A stretch of 64,000 nt of DNA from Pseudonocardia terrae (GCF_021343995.1 NZ_JAJTTE010000015.1:1-64000), one strand, 5' to 3'. Positions 18,068 through 27,583 are shown, counted from the stretch's first letter. Program-made: numbers and translations. The notes: a model not told the origin generated them from the letters alone.

Positions 18068-20497
18068 CGTCGTTCCGGGGGCTCGGCGACGATCGGTGCG
18101 ACGGCCCGCGCGGGAGCGGAGCGGGGCCGGGAGCGGGTCCCCGCGGGCGACCAGCTCGTCGTCGCGGGTGAAGGCGACGTCGCCCGACTGGTCCGTCCGC
18201 CGCACCACCGCGCCCGAGGCCGTCAGGAGGTCCAGCAGGCCGGGGTTCGGGTGGCGGTACGAGTTACCCGCACCCACGCTGACGAGCGCGACGCGCGGCG
18301 CGACGGCCCGCAGGAAGTCCGGGCTGGTGGACCGGGAGCCGTGGTGCGGCACCTTGAGCACCTCCGCGCGCAGGTCCGCGCCGCTGTGCAGGAGCTCGGC
18401 CTGGGCGTCGAGCTCCACGTCGCCGGTCAGCAGGATCCGGCCGGCCGGTGTGGTCGCCCTCAGCACCACCGAGGTGTTGTTGACGGCCGTGCCGTCCTCG
18501 CCGTCGACGTACCCCGGGGCGCGGTCGGGAGCCAGGACGTCGAGCGTGAGCCCGGGCCACGCGAGGCGCCGGCCCGCGGTCAGCTCGAGCACCGGCGTGC
18601 CGGCCTCCGCGGCCTGCCCGGCGATCCGGCGCAGCGCACCGGCCGGTTCGTGTGCGGAACCCAGCGCGACCCCGCCGACCGACCGGCCCCGCAGGGCGCC
18701 CGCGAGGCCACCCATGTGGTCGGCGTGCAGGTGCGTGACCACCACGAGCGCCAGCGTGTCGACGCCGAGGCGGCGCAGACAGGCGTCCGTCGGGCCGTCG
18801 TCGGGGCCGGCGTCGACGAGAACGGCCCGGCCGGGCACGCCGGTGGCGAGGACGAGCGCGTCGCCCTGGCCGACGTCGCAGGCGACCACGACCCAGTCCG
18901 GGGGCGGCCAGCCGGGCCGGATCACCCGGGTGGGGACCAGCACGAGCGCCAAGCCGATCACGACGGCCAGGACGACGAGCCGGGAGCGGCGGAACCGCAC
19001 GAGCAGCACCAGCACCAGCAGCACGCCGCCGAGCAGGACCGCGCCACCCACTCCCGCGGGCCAGGGCAGCACCGCTCCGGGGATCGCGGAAGCACGGTCC
19101 GCCACCAGGACGAGCCAGGCGACGGCGGGTCCGGCGAGCCACGCGCACGCGGTCGCCGCCCCGGGCGCCAGGGGTGAGAGGACGGCGGCGAGCACCCCGA
19201 GGACCGTCGCCGGCGCGACCGCCGGCACCACCAGCAGGTTCGCCAGAACCGTGACCAGGCTCAGCTGGCCGCTGACACCGGCGACGAGCGGGGCTGTCGC
19301 GAGGCAGGCGGCCGCCGGTACGGCGAGCATCTCGGCGGCGCCCTGGGGCACACCGCGCCGCTGCAACGCGGCCGCCCAGCCGGGCGCGACCAGCACGAGC
19401 GCCGCGGTCGCCAGGACGGACAGGGCGAAACCGACGTCGACCGCGAGGGCCGGGTCGACCATCAGCAGCACCAGCACCGCCGCCGCCACGGCCGGGACGG
19501 CCGACCGGCCACGCCCGAGCGCGAGCGCCAGCAGCACGATGCCGCCCATCACCGCGGCCCGCACGACGCTGGGCGAGGGCCGGGCCAGCACCACGAACCC
19601 CACGACCGCCGCCCCGGCCAGCACCGCGGAGAGCCGCGGGTCCGCCCGGAACAGGCGGAGCAGACCGAGTACCGCACCACCGACGATCGCGAGGTTCGCA
19701 CCGGAGACCGCCGTGAGGTGCGTGAGCCCGGCGGCCCGGAAGTCCTCTTCCACCTCGGCGGTCTGTTCCCGGGTGTCGCCGACCACGAGACCGGGCAGCA
19801 GACCCGCGGAGTCCGCGGGCAGCACGTCGGCCGCCCGCCGCAGCCCGTCGCGGAGGGTTCCGGCAGCGGTCTGCCACCAGGGCGGCGGGTCCACTGTCGT
19901 CGGCGCGCCACGCACCCGCAGGACCGCGACGGTGAGGTCGGCGCGCTGGGCGGGCAGGAGCAGTCCCTCGGCGGTGACCGTCTGGCCCGGGAGGAGGGCG
20001 CTCCAGCCCTCGGCGGGTGCCAGCAGCAGCACGCGACCGCCCGAGCGCCACTCCCCCGCACCGACCGTCGCGCTCTCCAGCTCCGCCTCGACCAGCACCC
20101 GGTCGGCCCCGAAGTCGGCGCCGTAGGCCGCGCCGCGCAGGGGTCGCGGATCGTCCGTGAGCACGATGCGCAGCGCCGCGGCCGCTCCGCGCTCGGCGGC
20201 GGCGCGCAGCGGATGGTCGTGCACCTGGAGAGCGTGCAGGCCGGCGGGCAGACCCACTGCCAGGGCGCAGCCGGCGGCGGCGAGCAGCGCGAACCGGCTG
20301 CAGCTCGGAGTCCGCCGCCGTGCGGTCGCCACCAGGGTGGCGAGGGCGACGGTGCAGGCGGTCAGTGCGGCGAGGGGGCCGCCGAGGACCGCGGCGAGCA
20401 CCGCCGCCCAGGCCGCGAGGGCCGCAGGAACCAGACGCAGGTCCGGCCGGGCCCGCGGTTCCTCGGCGACCGCCCGGCGCTCCTCGCGGGTCCTCAT
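18068..20497 (-). CDS. comEC: ComEC/Rec2 competence-type DNA channel, no in-frame stop near its end
   Basis: About 800 residues: N-terminal hydrophobic segments, a DUF4131-like OB region, the competence domain with GLTHLTAVSGANLAIVGG and many TM helices, and a C-terminal metallo-beta-lactamase-like domain with VTHLHADHMGGLAG and VPHHGSRS. It would carry single-stranded DNA across the membrane. ATG at 20497 overlaps the comEA stop as ATGA. After the conserved end (DVAFTRDDELVARGD) no stop occurs in this frame until 15353, deep in antisense of thrC and holA. The end given here is the terminator hairpin, not a stop codon. The core is intact; the 3' end is abnormal. Confidence 0.85.
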
Positions 20498-21660
20498 ACC
20501 GTGACCAGTTCCCGGAGCTGCGTGAACCGCCGCTCGCCGATGCCCTCCACCTCGCGCAGCTGGTCGACGCGGGCGAAGCGGCCGTTGCGGGTGCGCCAGT
20601 CGAGGATCCGCTGGGCGGTGACCGGTCCGACGCCGGGCAGCGCGTCCAGCTGCTCGACGGTCGCCCGGTTGAGGTCGACCTTCCCGGCGGGCGCTGCACC
20701 TCCGGTGTCTCCTCCCGCGGGTGCGGGGCCGGCCGGTGCACCGCCGCCATCGGCTGCGGCCGGCACGCCGACGGCCACCTGCTCCCCGTCGGCCACGCGG
20801 CGCGCGAGGTTGAGGCCGGCGAGGTCCGTCCCGGGCAGCGCGCCCCCTGCGGCGTCGAGCACGTCGGCCACGCGGGAGCCGTCGGGCACGCGCACGAGGC
20901 CGGGCCTGCGGACCTTCCCCGACACACTCACGACCAGCTCGACGGGGGCCGAGGTCGGTGGTGCCGCGCTCGTCGCGCTCGGCTCCACCGCGGTGTTCAG
21001 CGAGACCGCCGGCAAGGGTGGCACCTGTTCGGCACGGGGCCGCGCGCTCCAGACACCCACGGCCGCCACGACGGCCGCCACGGCCGCGACCAGCACCAAC
21101 GCCAGGGCGCCCGCACGACCGGGGTCGAGCCGCGAGCCGCGCCACGCGGCCGGCACCCAGCGTGCGGCGACGCGGGTGAGCCGGCCCGGCCGGCTGCCGG
21201 GACGCCTCGAGCCCTCCGCCTCCTCGGGGTACTCGTCCGACGGCCCGACCGGATCGTCGGCAGGGCCATCGGCCATGTCCTCGACGCCGTCGTCGACACG
21301 GTCGCCGTCACCGTCGCCGGTCGGCCCGACCTCGGCGAGCAGTGCGGCGAAATGCGGGTTGCCGGAGGCCCGGGGCCCGACCTCCTCCTCACGCGAACCC
21401 GCGGTCCACCCCGCCGGTAGGGCCAGCGGGAGGGTCGGTGGGTCCTCGACGGCGGGAGTGCGCCCGGAGGGGATCGCCGGGCGGAGGACCTGAGGGAGCG
21501 GGGCGTGGCGCGTGGTCCGGGCGGCCTGGACGGCCGGCGTCCGGGGCGTCGGAATGTCCTCGACGGGCCGACCGCTTGCGGGGTAGGGACGGCCCACGGG
21601 GGTCCCGAGCAACGCGGACAACCGCGCCGCGGATCGGGTGTTCGGGGAGCTCCGTGCCAC
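20494..21660 (-). CDS. comEA: ComEA-like DNA-binding protein (SLBB plus helix-hairpin-helix)
   Basis: About 388 residues. A long Pro/Arg/Asp-rich cytoplasmic N-terminus is followed by one TM segment (about 177-198, AGALALVLVAAVAAVVAAVG), a SLBB domain (VELVVSVSGKVRRPGLVRV, about 238-300) and a C-terminal HhH pair (VDLNRATVEQLDALPGVGP; REVEGIGERRF). It would bind DNA outside the membrane and hand it to ComEC. Start is uncertain: GTG at 21660 is chosen, though the frame stays open to 21966. The N-terminal part is much longer than in Bacillus ComEA but is usual in actinomycetes. Confidence 0.85.
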   Translation of the reverse strand: MARSSPNTRSAARLSALLGTPVGRPYPASGRPVEDIPTPRTPAVQAARTTRHAPLPQVLRPAIPSGRTPAVEDPPTLPLALPAGWTAGSREEEVGPRASGNPHFAALLAEVGPTGDGDGDRVDDGVEDMADGPADDPVGPSDEYPEEAEGSRRPGSRPGRLTRVAARWVPAAWRGSRLDPGRAGALALVLVAAVAAVVAAVGVWSARPRAEQVPPLPAVSLNTAVEPSATSAAPPTSAPVELVVSVSGKVRRPGLVRVPDGSRVADVLDAAGGALPGTDLAGLNLARRVADGEQVAVGVPAAADGGGAPAGPAPAGGDTGGAAPAGKVDLNRATVEQLDALPGVGPVTAQRILDWRTRNGRFARVDQLREVEGIGERRFTQLRELVTV

Positions 21661-21940
21661 ACCCGCGACGGTAGGGCGGCCGACGGCCCTCTTCCGGACG
21701 AGTGCGTCGGCTGTGGACGGAGGAGGCCGGGTGGGGACAGGGTGGCCCGTCCCGGCTCGGGAGCGTGGGACGTGTCGGGGGTGCAGGGCAGAATGGGGCG
21801 GGGTCCGTCGACGCCGAGGATGGACGGGGTCGGACGGGCCGCGGGATGCCGTGCCGCTGCCGTGCTCCACTGCCGTGCCCCACAGCCGTGCTGCGCGGCC
21901 GTGCCCGCAGCCGGCGAGAGGGCGACGGCGATCCCTCGCC

Positions 21941-22963
21941 TCAGCCCCTCGGCACCACCACGACACCCAGGGCGCCGTTGCCGACGTGGGCGCCGATGAC
22001 CGCGCTGATCTCGGAGACGACGGGCCGGGGGGAGGCGGGCAGGCGTTCGGCCAGGCGGTCCGCGAGGTCCTCCGCCCGCTCGGGAACGCCCAGGTGGTGC
22101 ACCGCGAGGTCGGCCTCGGTGCCGGCCACGGCGACGGCGTGTTCGACGAGCCGCTGGGTCGCCCGCGCGGAGGTGCGCACCTTCTCCAGGGCGGTGATGC
22201 GGCCGTCGACCAGGTGCAGCAGCGGCTTGACGGCGAGGACGGTGCCGACCACCGCCGCCGCGGCCCCGATCCGGCCGCCCCGACGGAGCCGGTCGAGCTC
22301 GTCCACGCAGAAGATCACCCGGCACCGGGCGGCCACGGCCGAGGCGGCGGCCTCGACGTCGACGGGCTCCGCGCCCTCGGCCGCGGCGCGGTCGGCGGCG
22401 AGGACCGCGAACCCCAGGCCCATGCCCATCGCCCGCGAGTCGACGACCCGGACGCGGCTCGGGTCGACCTCCCGGGCGGCCAGGCGCGCCGCGTCCCACG
22501 TGCCCGACAGCTCGCGGGACAGGTGCACGGAGACGACCGCCGACGCCCCCGCGGCGAGCAGCTCGCGGTAGGTCTCGGCGAACGCCGCCGGGGTGGGACG
22601 CGAGGTCTGGACCTCGAGCCTGCGATCGGCGATCGCCGCGCTCAGCTCTCCCGGCCCGATGTCGACGCCGTCGCGCACCACGCGGTCGCCCAGCCGCACC
22701 TCGAGGGGCACGACGCGCACGGCGCCGGTCAGGGCGGCCGGGAGGTCGGCGGTCGAGTCGGTCACCACCGCGACGCGCCCGGCCACGCCCTCGGCGCCGG
22801 CCCGCACCGTCGCCCCCGCAGGACCGGCCGCACCCGCGGTCGCGTCGTCGGGGCTCGCCGTGGCGTCGGCCGTGTCGTCGGCCGCGGCGTCCACGACGGA
22901 GGCCGCGACGTCGGCCCGCTCGGTCACGGCTGCGGGACGCGGGTCGAGTGCGAAATCGGGCAC
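21941..22963 (-). CDS. DegV family fatty-acid-binding protein
   Basis: About 340 residues. After a low-complexity Ala/Asp/Thr-rich N-terminus, the DegV fold begins with VAVVTDSTADLP (about residue 62) and continues through TSRPTPAAFAETY, SVHLSRELSGTWDAARLAA and VDSRAMGMGLGF to the C-terminal IGAHVGNGALGVVV. DegV proteins bind a fatty acid and in Firmicutes feed fatty acid kinase; no kinase gene is adjacent. Orthologue of Rv2417c by position. GTG at 22963 is preferred to the upstream start at 23053 because the region before it reads like an intergenic spacer. Confidence 0.87.
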   Translation of the reverse strand: MPDFALDPRPAAVTERADVAASVVDAAADDTADATASPDDATAGAAGPAGATVRAGAEGVAGRVAVVTDSTADLPAALTGAVRVVPLEVRLGDRVVRDGVDIGPGELSAAIADRRLEVQTSRPTPAAFAETYRELLAAGASAVVSVHLSRELSGTWDAARLAAREVDPSRVRVVDSRAMGMGLGFAVLAADRAAAEGAEPVDVEAAASAVAARCRVIFCVDELDRLRRGGRIGAAAAVVGTVLAVKPLLHLVDGRITALEKVRTSARATQRLVEHAVAVAGTEADLAVHHLGVPERAEDLADRLAERLPASPRPVVSEISAVIGAHVGNGALGVVVVPRG

Positions 22964-23055
22964 GGGGCCGAACCTAGAACCTCTCCAGTCGATCTCCAAC
23001 CGGCCGTCGGCGGGTGCATCGGGCGGCTCACGCCCCGACCGCGCTACCGGCACCG

Positions 23056-23147
23056 CCGATCACGGGCGGAGGGGCGTCCTCCCGCTGCGATCACGGGCGA
23101 ACGGCCGTCGGCCCGGGGGGCTCGACGACCGTCGGCCCGTGATCGCA
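23056..23147. terminator. hairpin and direct repeats at 3' end of SGNH gene
   Basis: TGCGATCACGGGC (23086-23098) pairs perfectly with its complement at 23135-23147, a 13-bp stem spanning the stop codon of the SGNH gene. A further direct copy of CGATCACGGGCG lies at 23057-23068. Probably a terminator with a duplicated arm. Confidence 0.65.
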
Positions 23148-24044
23148 GGATCCGGGAAGCGACAGGCCGTCCTCCACTCCCGAGGCCGCCTGAGCAGCCC
23201 GAACGGACGGTCCGACACGAGGGAGCCCGTCCAGTACGGGGACACCGGGCCGAGCCGCTAACTCGCCCCGCAGCAACTCCGCCAGCGTCTCCCCCACCCG
23301 CCGGTGCGCCTCCCAGCCCCAGTGCATCCCGTCGGGGTTGCCGTGTCCGCCGAGGACGTGCCCCGCGACGAGGGTGGGGGCGTCGAGCACCCGCACGCCG
23401 TTTGCGTCGGCCCAGGTCCGGGTGGCCCGCTCGGCCGCCGCCCGCCCGGCGTGGACCCCGCCGTAGACCGCGGCCCGGTGCACCGACGGGAGCATCGCGA
23501 CGACGGGGATCCCGGGCCGCAGCGCCGTCACGGCCGCACGGCACCGTTCCAGGTAGGCGACCGTCAGCCGCGGGGGCAGCGCGACGGGCCCACCGCCGGG
23601 CAGCGCCGCGAACGCCCGCGACAACAGCGGCTGGGCGCGCAGGTAGCCGGCGCGGACCCGGCCGCGCAGAACCGCGGGCCGCAGCACCGGGATCAGCTCC
23701 CGCACGGCCGTCGGCAGCGGCGAGGGCAGCGCGTCCATCCCGCCCACCCCGAGCACCAGCGCGTCGATCCGCGGCATCGCCGCCCACACGCGCGGGTCGT
23801 GGGTCAGCGCGTGCCAGGCGTGGCGGGTCGTCCACCCGATCCCCGCGACGAGCTCGACGCGACCACCCAGCGCGGCCGCTGCGACCTGCGGCCAGATCCG
23901 CGGATGGTCGGCGGGTTCGGCCCGTTCGGGGCCGTGGAACGCGAGCGAGTCGCCGAGGACCAGCAGCGTTGACGGGGACGAGCGGACCCCCCCTTGTCCG
24001 AAGGCGCTCCGGTTCGGGGCCGATGGGTTCTCAGGAGGTGACAC
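23091..24044 (-). CDS. SGNH hydrolase, OctT-like acyltransferase candidate
   Basis: A 317-residue SGNH/GDSL protein. Block I is GDSLAFHG (residues 31-38, Ser33 nucleophile), block III GVGGMDAL, and block V DGMHWG (about 240-247) with catalytic Asp and His. It lies between degV and a gpgP-like gene exactly where M. tuberculosis has Rv2418c, the octanoyltransferase OctT of methylglucose lipopolysaccharide synthesis. It is longer than that protein because of a Pro/Gly-rich C-terminal tail. GTG at 24044 overlaps the gpgP-like stop by 14 nt. The OctT role is inferred from synteny and fold. Confidence 0.75.
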   Translation of the reverse strand: MSPPENPSAPNRSAFGQGGVRSSPSTLLVLGDSLAFHGPERAEPADHPRIWPQVAAAALGGRVELVAGIGWTTRHAWHALTHDPRVWAAMPRIDALVLGVGGMDALPSPLPTAVRELIPVLRPAVLRGRVRAGYLRAQPLLSRAFAALPGGGPVALPPRLTVAYLERCRAAVTALRPGIPVVAMLPSVHRAAVYGGVHAGRAAAERATRTWADANGVRVLDAPTLVAGHVLGGHGNPDGMHWGWEAHRRVGETLAELLRGELAARPGVPVLDGLPRVGPSVRAAQAASGVEDGLSLPGSCDHGPTVVEPPGPTAVRP

Positions 24045-24657
24045 CGATGTTGTACCCGGACAGCCGCCACCGCGGGTGGTCCGCGCGGCGCGCGACGACC
24101 GCCCACTTGCAGTTGCCCATGCCGCCGATGATCGGCCAGACGCTCTCGGGCAGGTCCAGCAGCCCGGACACCAGGCCGCCGATCATCCCGCCGTGCGCCA
24201 CGATCAGCAGGGACTGCGACCCGGACTCCTCGGACAGGTCGGCGTCGATCTCCTCGACGACCGGCAGGGCCCGGCGAACGACGTCGACCCGGGACTCGCC
24301 GCCCGGCGGTGTCCACCGGGGGTCGCCGCGCCACTCCGCGATCTGGCCGGGAAAGTCGACCTCGACCTCGTCGACCCTGCGGCCCTGCCACTCCCCCAGG
24401 TGCGTCTCGCGCAGCCGCTTGTCGAGCTTGACGGGCAGCCCCAGGACGTCGGCGATCGTGTTCGCCGTGTCGACCGCCCGGACCAGGTCGGAGCTGACGA
24501 CCCGGTCGAAGGGCATCGCGCCGAGCACCGGGGCGGCCCGCAGCGCCTGCTCGCGGCCCTCCTCGGTGAGCTGGGAGTCGATGTGCCCCTGCATGCGGCC
24601 CGCGACGTTGTAGTCCGTCTGCCCGTGCCGCAGCAGGACGACCCGGCGCAGCGTCAT
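24031..24657 (-). CDS. histidine phosphatase, GpgP-like
   Basis: A 208-residue phosphoglycerate-mutase-fold phosphatase. LLRHGQTDYN gives the phosphorylated His11, SSDLVRAVDTA the second arginine, LRETHLGEWQGR the glutamate and VAHGGMIGG the second histidine. By position it matches Rv2419c (GpgP, glucosyl-3-phosphoglycerate phosphatase), so a role in glucosylglycerate or MGLP synthesis is likely. ATG at 24657 overlaps the rsfS stop as ATGA, so the two are translationally coupled. Confidence 0.85.
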   Translation of the reverse strand: MTLRRVVLLRHGQTDYNVAGRMQGHIDSQLTEEGREQALRAAPVLGAMPFDRVVSSDLVRAVDTANTIADVLGLPVKLDKRLRETHLGEWQGRRVDEVEVDFPGQIAEWRGDPRWTPPGGESRVDVVRRALPVVEEIDADLSEESGSQSLLIVAHGGMIGGLVSGLLDLPESVWPIIGGMGNCKWAVVARRADHPRWRLSGYNIGVTS

Positions 24658-25040
24658 TCCGACTCCTCGACCGGGAGGGTGCGCGCCTCGGGGAAGTCGA
24701 TCGCCGGGCAGTCCTTCCACAACCGGTCCAGCCCGTAGAAGCCGCGCTCCTCGGTGTGCTGGACGTGCACGACGACGTCCGTGTAGTCCAGCAGGACCCA
24801 GCGGCCCTCGCGGGTGCCCTCGCGCCGGGTCGGCTTGACGCCCTGCTCGCGGAGCTTCTCCTCCACGCCGTCGACGATCGCCTGGACCTGCCGCTCGTTG
24901 GGCGCCGAGGCGAGGACGAAGCAGTCGGTGATCACGAGCTGCCCCGACACGTCGAGCACGACGATGTCCTGGGCCAGCTTGTCCGCGGCGGCGGCCACCG
25001 CCACCCGGGCGATCTCCACCGCCTCTGCCGTTGCCGCCAC
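24654..25040 (-). CDS. rsfS: ribosome silencing factor
   Basis: A 128-residue RsfS (YbeB/Iojap) protein that binds L14 and blocks subunit joining in starvation. Motifs DIVVLDVSGQLVITDCFVLASA, EGTREGRWVLLDYTDVVVHV and FYGLDRLWKDCP are diagnostic. It lies about 75 bp downstream of nadD and starts at ATG 25040. Length and domain are normal. Confidence 0.96.
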   Translation of the reverse strand: MAATAEAVEIARVAVAAAADKLAQDIVVLDVSGQLVITDCFVLASAPNERQVQAIVDGVEEKLREQGVKPTRREGTREGRWVLLDYTDVVVHVQHTEERGFYGLDRLWKDCPAIDFPEARTLPVEESE

Positions 25041-25116
25041 TCGGCCTCCTCCCGCGACGGCCGGACCTCGGCCCCCGTCACCACCAGTGTCGCAGGCCGG
25101 GCCGGGCGGGTCCGGC

Positions 25117-25731
25117 TCAGGCCGGGATACCGGTTCCCGCGGGCGCGTCCGGGGTGTAGAGCCGGCGCTTGGAGATGTACTGGACCACCCCGTCGGGCAC
25201 GAGGTACCAGACCGGCCGGCCGGCCGCGACCCGGTCGCGGCAGTCCGTCGACGAGATGGCCATCGCCGGGACCTCGACGAGGGTGACCGCGCCCTTCGGC
25301 AGGTGCGCGTCGGCCAGCTCGTAGCCGGGCCGGGTCACGCCGACGAAGTGCGCCAGCGTGAAGAGCTCGTCGACCTTGTGCCAGGACAGGATCTGGGACA
25401 GGGCGTCGGCGCCCGTGATGAAGTACAGCTCGGTGTCGGGCATCGCGGCGTGGATGTCGGCGAGGGTGTCGGCCGTGTACGTCGGACCGGCGCGGTCGAT
25501 GTCGACCCGGCTGGTGGCGAACCGCGGGTTCGACGCCGTGGCGATGACCGTCATCAGGTAGCGATCCTCGGCCGGGCTCACGGCCTTCGCCGACTTCTGC
25601 CACGGCTGCCCGGTCGGCACGAACAGGACCTCGTCGAGCGCGAAGCGGTCGGCGACCTCGCTCGCCGCCACCAGGTGGCCGTGGTGGACGGGGTCGAACG
25701 TCCCGCCCATCACCCCGATCTTGCGCTGCAT
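25117..25731 (-). CDS. nadD: nicotinate-nucleotide adenylyltransferase
   Basis: A 204-residue nucleotidyltransferase that makes deamido-NAD from nicotinate mononucleotide and [15 protein letters not shown] (residues 9-20) is the GxFxPxHxGH signature, PTGQPWQKS binds substrate, and [24 protein letters not shown] is the C-terminal SxxxR-type motif. ATG at 25731 is chosen; the upstream open frame has no family similarity. First gene of the nadD-rsfS-gpgP-octT-degV-like run. Confidence 0.96.
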   Translation of the reverse strand: MQRKIGVMGGTFDPVHHGHLVAASEVADRFALDEVLFVPTGQPWQKSAKAVSPAEDRYLMTVIATASNPRFATSRVDIDRAGPTYTADTLADIHAAMPDTELYFITGADALSQILSWHKVDELFTLAHFVGVTRPGYELADAHLPKGAVTLVEVPAMAISSTDCRDRVAAGRPVWYLVPDGVVQYISKRRLYTPDAPAGTGIPA

Positions 25732-25793
25732 CGCGGCAGGATATCCCGCCCCGCGCGCCCGGAACGGGCACACCGCCGCCTCGGCGGGCGGGG

Positions 25794-26426
25794 TCAGCGC
25801 TCGTAGGCGTGGCGGAACTGCACGCTGATCCGGGCCGCGGCCGAGCGCACCTTCGGCACGCCGTGCTGCCACGTCCGCTGGCAGGTGCCGCCCATGACCA
25901 GCAGGTCACCGGGTCCGGGGAGGAAGCCGACGGAGGCACCGCCGCCGTGCGGCCGCAGGCGGAAGGGCCGCACCCCGCCGAGCGAGACCAGCCCGACGAG
26001 CGCGCTGCGCATCTCGCGCGCCACCCGGTCGCCGTGCCAGGCGACGCTGTCGGCGCCGTCGCGGTACAGGTTCGCCCCGACCTGCGTGAACTCCTCCCCG
26101 TAGCGCTCGCCCAGCAGGCGGGCGGCGTCGGCGAACACCGGCTCGGGCAGCCCCTGGTCGACGGTCCAGCGGTGGGTGAGCCGGGGTTCGGGCAGCACCC
26201 GCTCGTACATCCGGATGTCCCGCTGCGCCCACGGCGTGGTCCGCAGCAGCCGGGCGAACAGCTCGTCGGCCCCGCGCAGCCAGCCGGGGACGAGGTCCAC
26301 CCACGCCCCGGAACCCAGCTCGTGCCGGACCAGGCCGTGGAAACCCGGGTCGACCTCGACGGCCGGTATGCCCCCGTCGAACCCCTCACCGAAGAGCGAG
26401 GGCTGCCACACCAGGTCCACTCCCAT
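25794..26426 (-). CDS. AlkB-like 2-oxoglutarate/Fe(II) dioxygenase
   Basis: A 210-residue AlkB-family dioxygenase that would repair alkylated DNA bases by oxidative demethylation. The iron ligands are His131 and Asp133 (WHGDR) and His188 (WQHGVPK); ARISVQFR supplies the 2-oxoglutarate-binding arginines near 199. The nucleotide-recognition lid lies in the N-terminal half. ATG at 26426. It is divergent from the luciferase-like gene; the two ATGs at 26425/26426 overlap in a CCATGG, but only this one is likely used. Confidence 0.9.
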   Translation of the reverse strand: MGVDLVWQPSLFGEGFDGGIPAVEVDPGFHGLVRHELGSGAWVDLVPGWLRGADELFARLLRTTPWAQRDIRMYERVLPEPRLTHRWTVDQGLPEPVFADAARLLGERYGEEFTQVGANLYRDGADSVAWHGDRVAREMRSALVGLVSLGGVRPFRLRPHGGGASVGFLPGPGDLLVMGGTCQRTWQHGVPKVRSAAARISVQFRHAYER

Positions 26427-26477
26427 GGATCCGACGCTACCCGTCCTCGAACATCAGTTCGAGTCGTTCATCCGATC

Positions 26478-26525
26478 GGTCCAGCGATCACACAGTCCAG
26501 CGATCGCACAGTCCAGCGATCGCCC
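26478..26525. repeat. three tandem 16-bp repeats in divergent promoter region
   Basis: GGTCCAGCGATCACAC (26478), AGTCCAGCGATCGCAC (26494) and AGTCCAGCGATCGCCC (26510) follow one another without gaps between alkB and the luciferase-like gene. They carry CCAGCGATC at 16-bp spacing, about 1.5 helical turns. They could be regulator sites or a small slippage array. Confidence 0.8.
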
Positions 26526-26574
26526 GTCCCGCAGCCGGCGTGCGAGGGTCGAGGCCTCACGAAGGGAGAGCGAC

Positions 26575-27558
26575 CTGCCGTCCGTCCCGCTCTCCGTCCT
26601 GGACACCTCCCCGATCGTCGCCGGCTCGACCGCCGCCGAGGCGCTGCACCGCACCCTCGACCTCGCCCGGCTCGTCGACGACCTCGGCTACCACCGCTAC
26701 TGGGTACCCGAGCACCACGGCATGCGCGGCGTCGCGTGCGCGGCGACCGCGGTCGTCGTCGGGCGGATCGCCGCGGCCACGACGCGGATCCGGGTCGGCT
26801 CCGGCGGGGTGCTGCTGCCGAACCACGCGCCGCTCGTGGTGGCCGAGCAGTTCGGCACGCTCGAGATCTTCCATCTCGGCCGCATCGACCTGGGCGTCGG
26901 ACGGGCCCTGGGCGGCCGACGCCCGGTGGTCGACCTGGTCCGGGGCGAGCAGAGCCGTACGGCCTTCCCGTTCCGCGAACAGCTCGCCCAGCTCCTCGAT
27001 CATTTCCGCAGCGGGCCGGCCGTCCCCGCCGTCGGGCACCGGCCGGAGGTGTGGCTACTGGGTTCGAGCCGCACGAGCGCCGAGCTCGCCGGCGCACTCG
27101 GACTGCCCTACGCCTTCGCGGCCCACCTGAACCCCGCGGGCGCGGCCGAGGCCGTCGGCACCTACCGGACGGCCTTCGTCGGTGCCGCTCCGCGAGTCCT
27201 GCTCGGCGTCCCGGTGATCGCCGCGGACACCGACGCGCGCGCGGAGTGGCTGGCCGCGTCGATCGCGCTCAAGGTGCTGGATCGGGCTCGGGGCGAGCGC
27301 AGGCTCCTCCCCACCGCGGAGGAGGCGAACGCGTATCCGTACACCGCGGAGGACCGGGCCGTGATCCGCGAACGCCTGGCCGGCCACGTGGTCGGGTCCG
27401 CCGCGACCGTGCAGGACGCCCTGCAGCGCCTCGTCGACGACACCGGAGCGGACGAGCTGATGATCACCACGCCGGTGCACGACCACATCGCGCGGCGCCG
27501 CTCGTACGAGATCTGCGGCACGCTGCCGTCTCACACTACGGAAGCAGTTTCTCAATAA
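26575..27558 (+). CDS. luciferase-like (LLM class) flavin-dependent oxidoreductase, MsnO8-type
   Basis: A 327-residue bacterial-luciferase-fold monooxygenase. It starts close to LSVLDTSPIVAGSTAAEAL, then GYHRYWVPEHHGMRGVACAA, RIRVGSGGVLLPNHAPLVVAEQFGTLE and RIDLGVGRALGG, all typical of the group; it would use reduced FMN or F420. No ATG, GTG or TTG lies near the conserved N-terminus. A CTG at 26575 preceded by AAGGGAGA is the best start. The in-frame ATG at 26425 would add 50 residues translated from the repeat array, which is unlikely. Confidence 0.82.
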   Translation: MPSVPLSVLDTSPIVAGSTAAEALHRTLDLARLVDDLGYHRYWVPEHHGMRGVACAATAVVVGRIAAATTRIRVGSGGVLLPNHAPLVVAEQFGTLEIFHLGRIDLGVGRALGGRRPVVDLVRGEQSRTAFPFREQLAQLLDHFRSGPAVPAVGHRPEVWLLGSSRTSAELAGALGLPYAFAAHLNPAGAAEAVGTYRTAFVGAAPRVLLGVPVIAADTDARAEWLAASIALKVLDRARGERRLLPTAEEANAYPYTAEDRAVIRERLAGHVVGSAATVQDALQRLVDDTGADELMITTPVHDHIARRRSYEICGTLPSHTTEAVSQ

Positions 27559-27583
27559 CTGGACGGCGGCGTACCGTCGACCC

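Noticed and set aside
15353..21145. Single 1930-residue minus-strand open frame
   Set aside because: Only the ComEC part (18068-20497) has family similarity; the rest is antisense to thrC, the riboswitch and holA. It is reported as a missing-stop anomaly instead.
25041..25116. tRNA gene near nadD
   Set aside because: I looked for cloverleaf arms and a TTCGA-type T-loop in the gaps around nadD and elsewhere and saw none.
26425..26574. ATG at 26425 as start of the luciferase-like gene
   Set aside because: It would share a CCATGG with the alkB start and translate the 16-bp repeat array; the conserved N-terminus begins just after a CTG with a good ribosome site at 26575.
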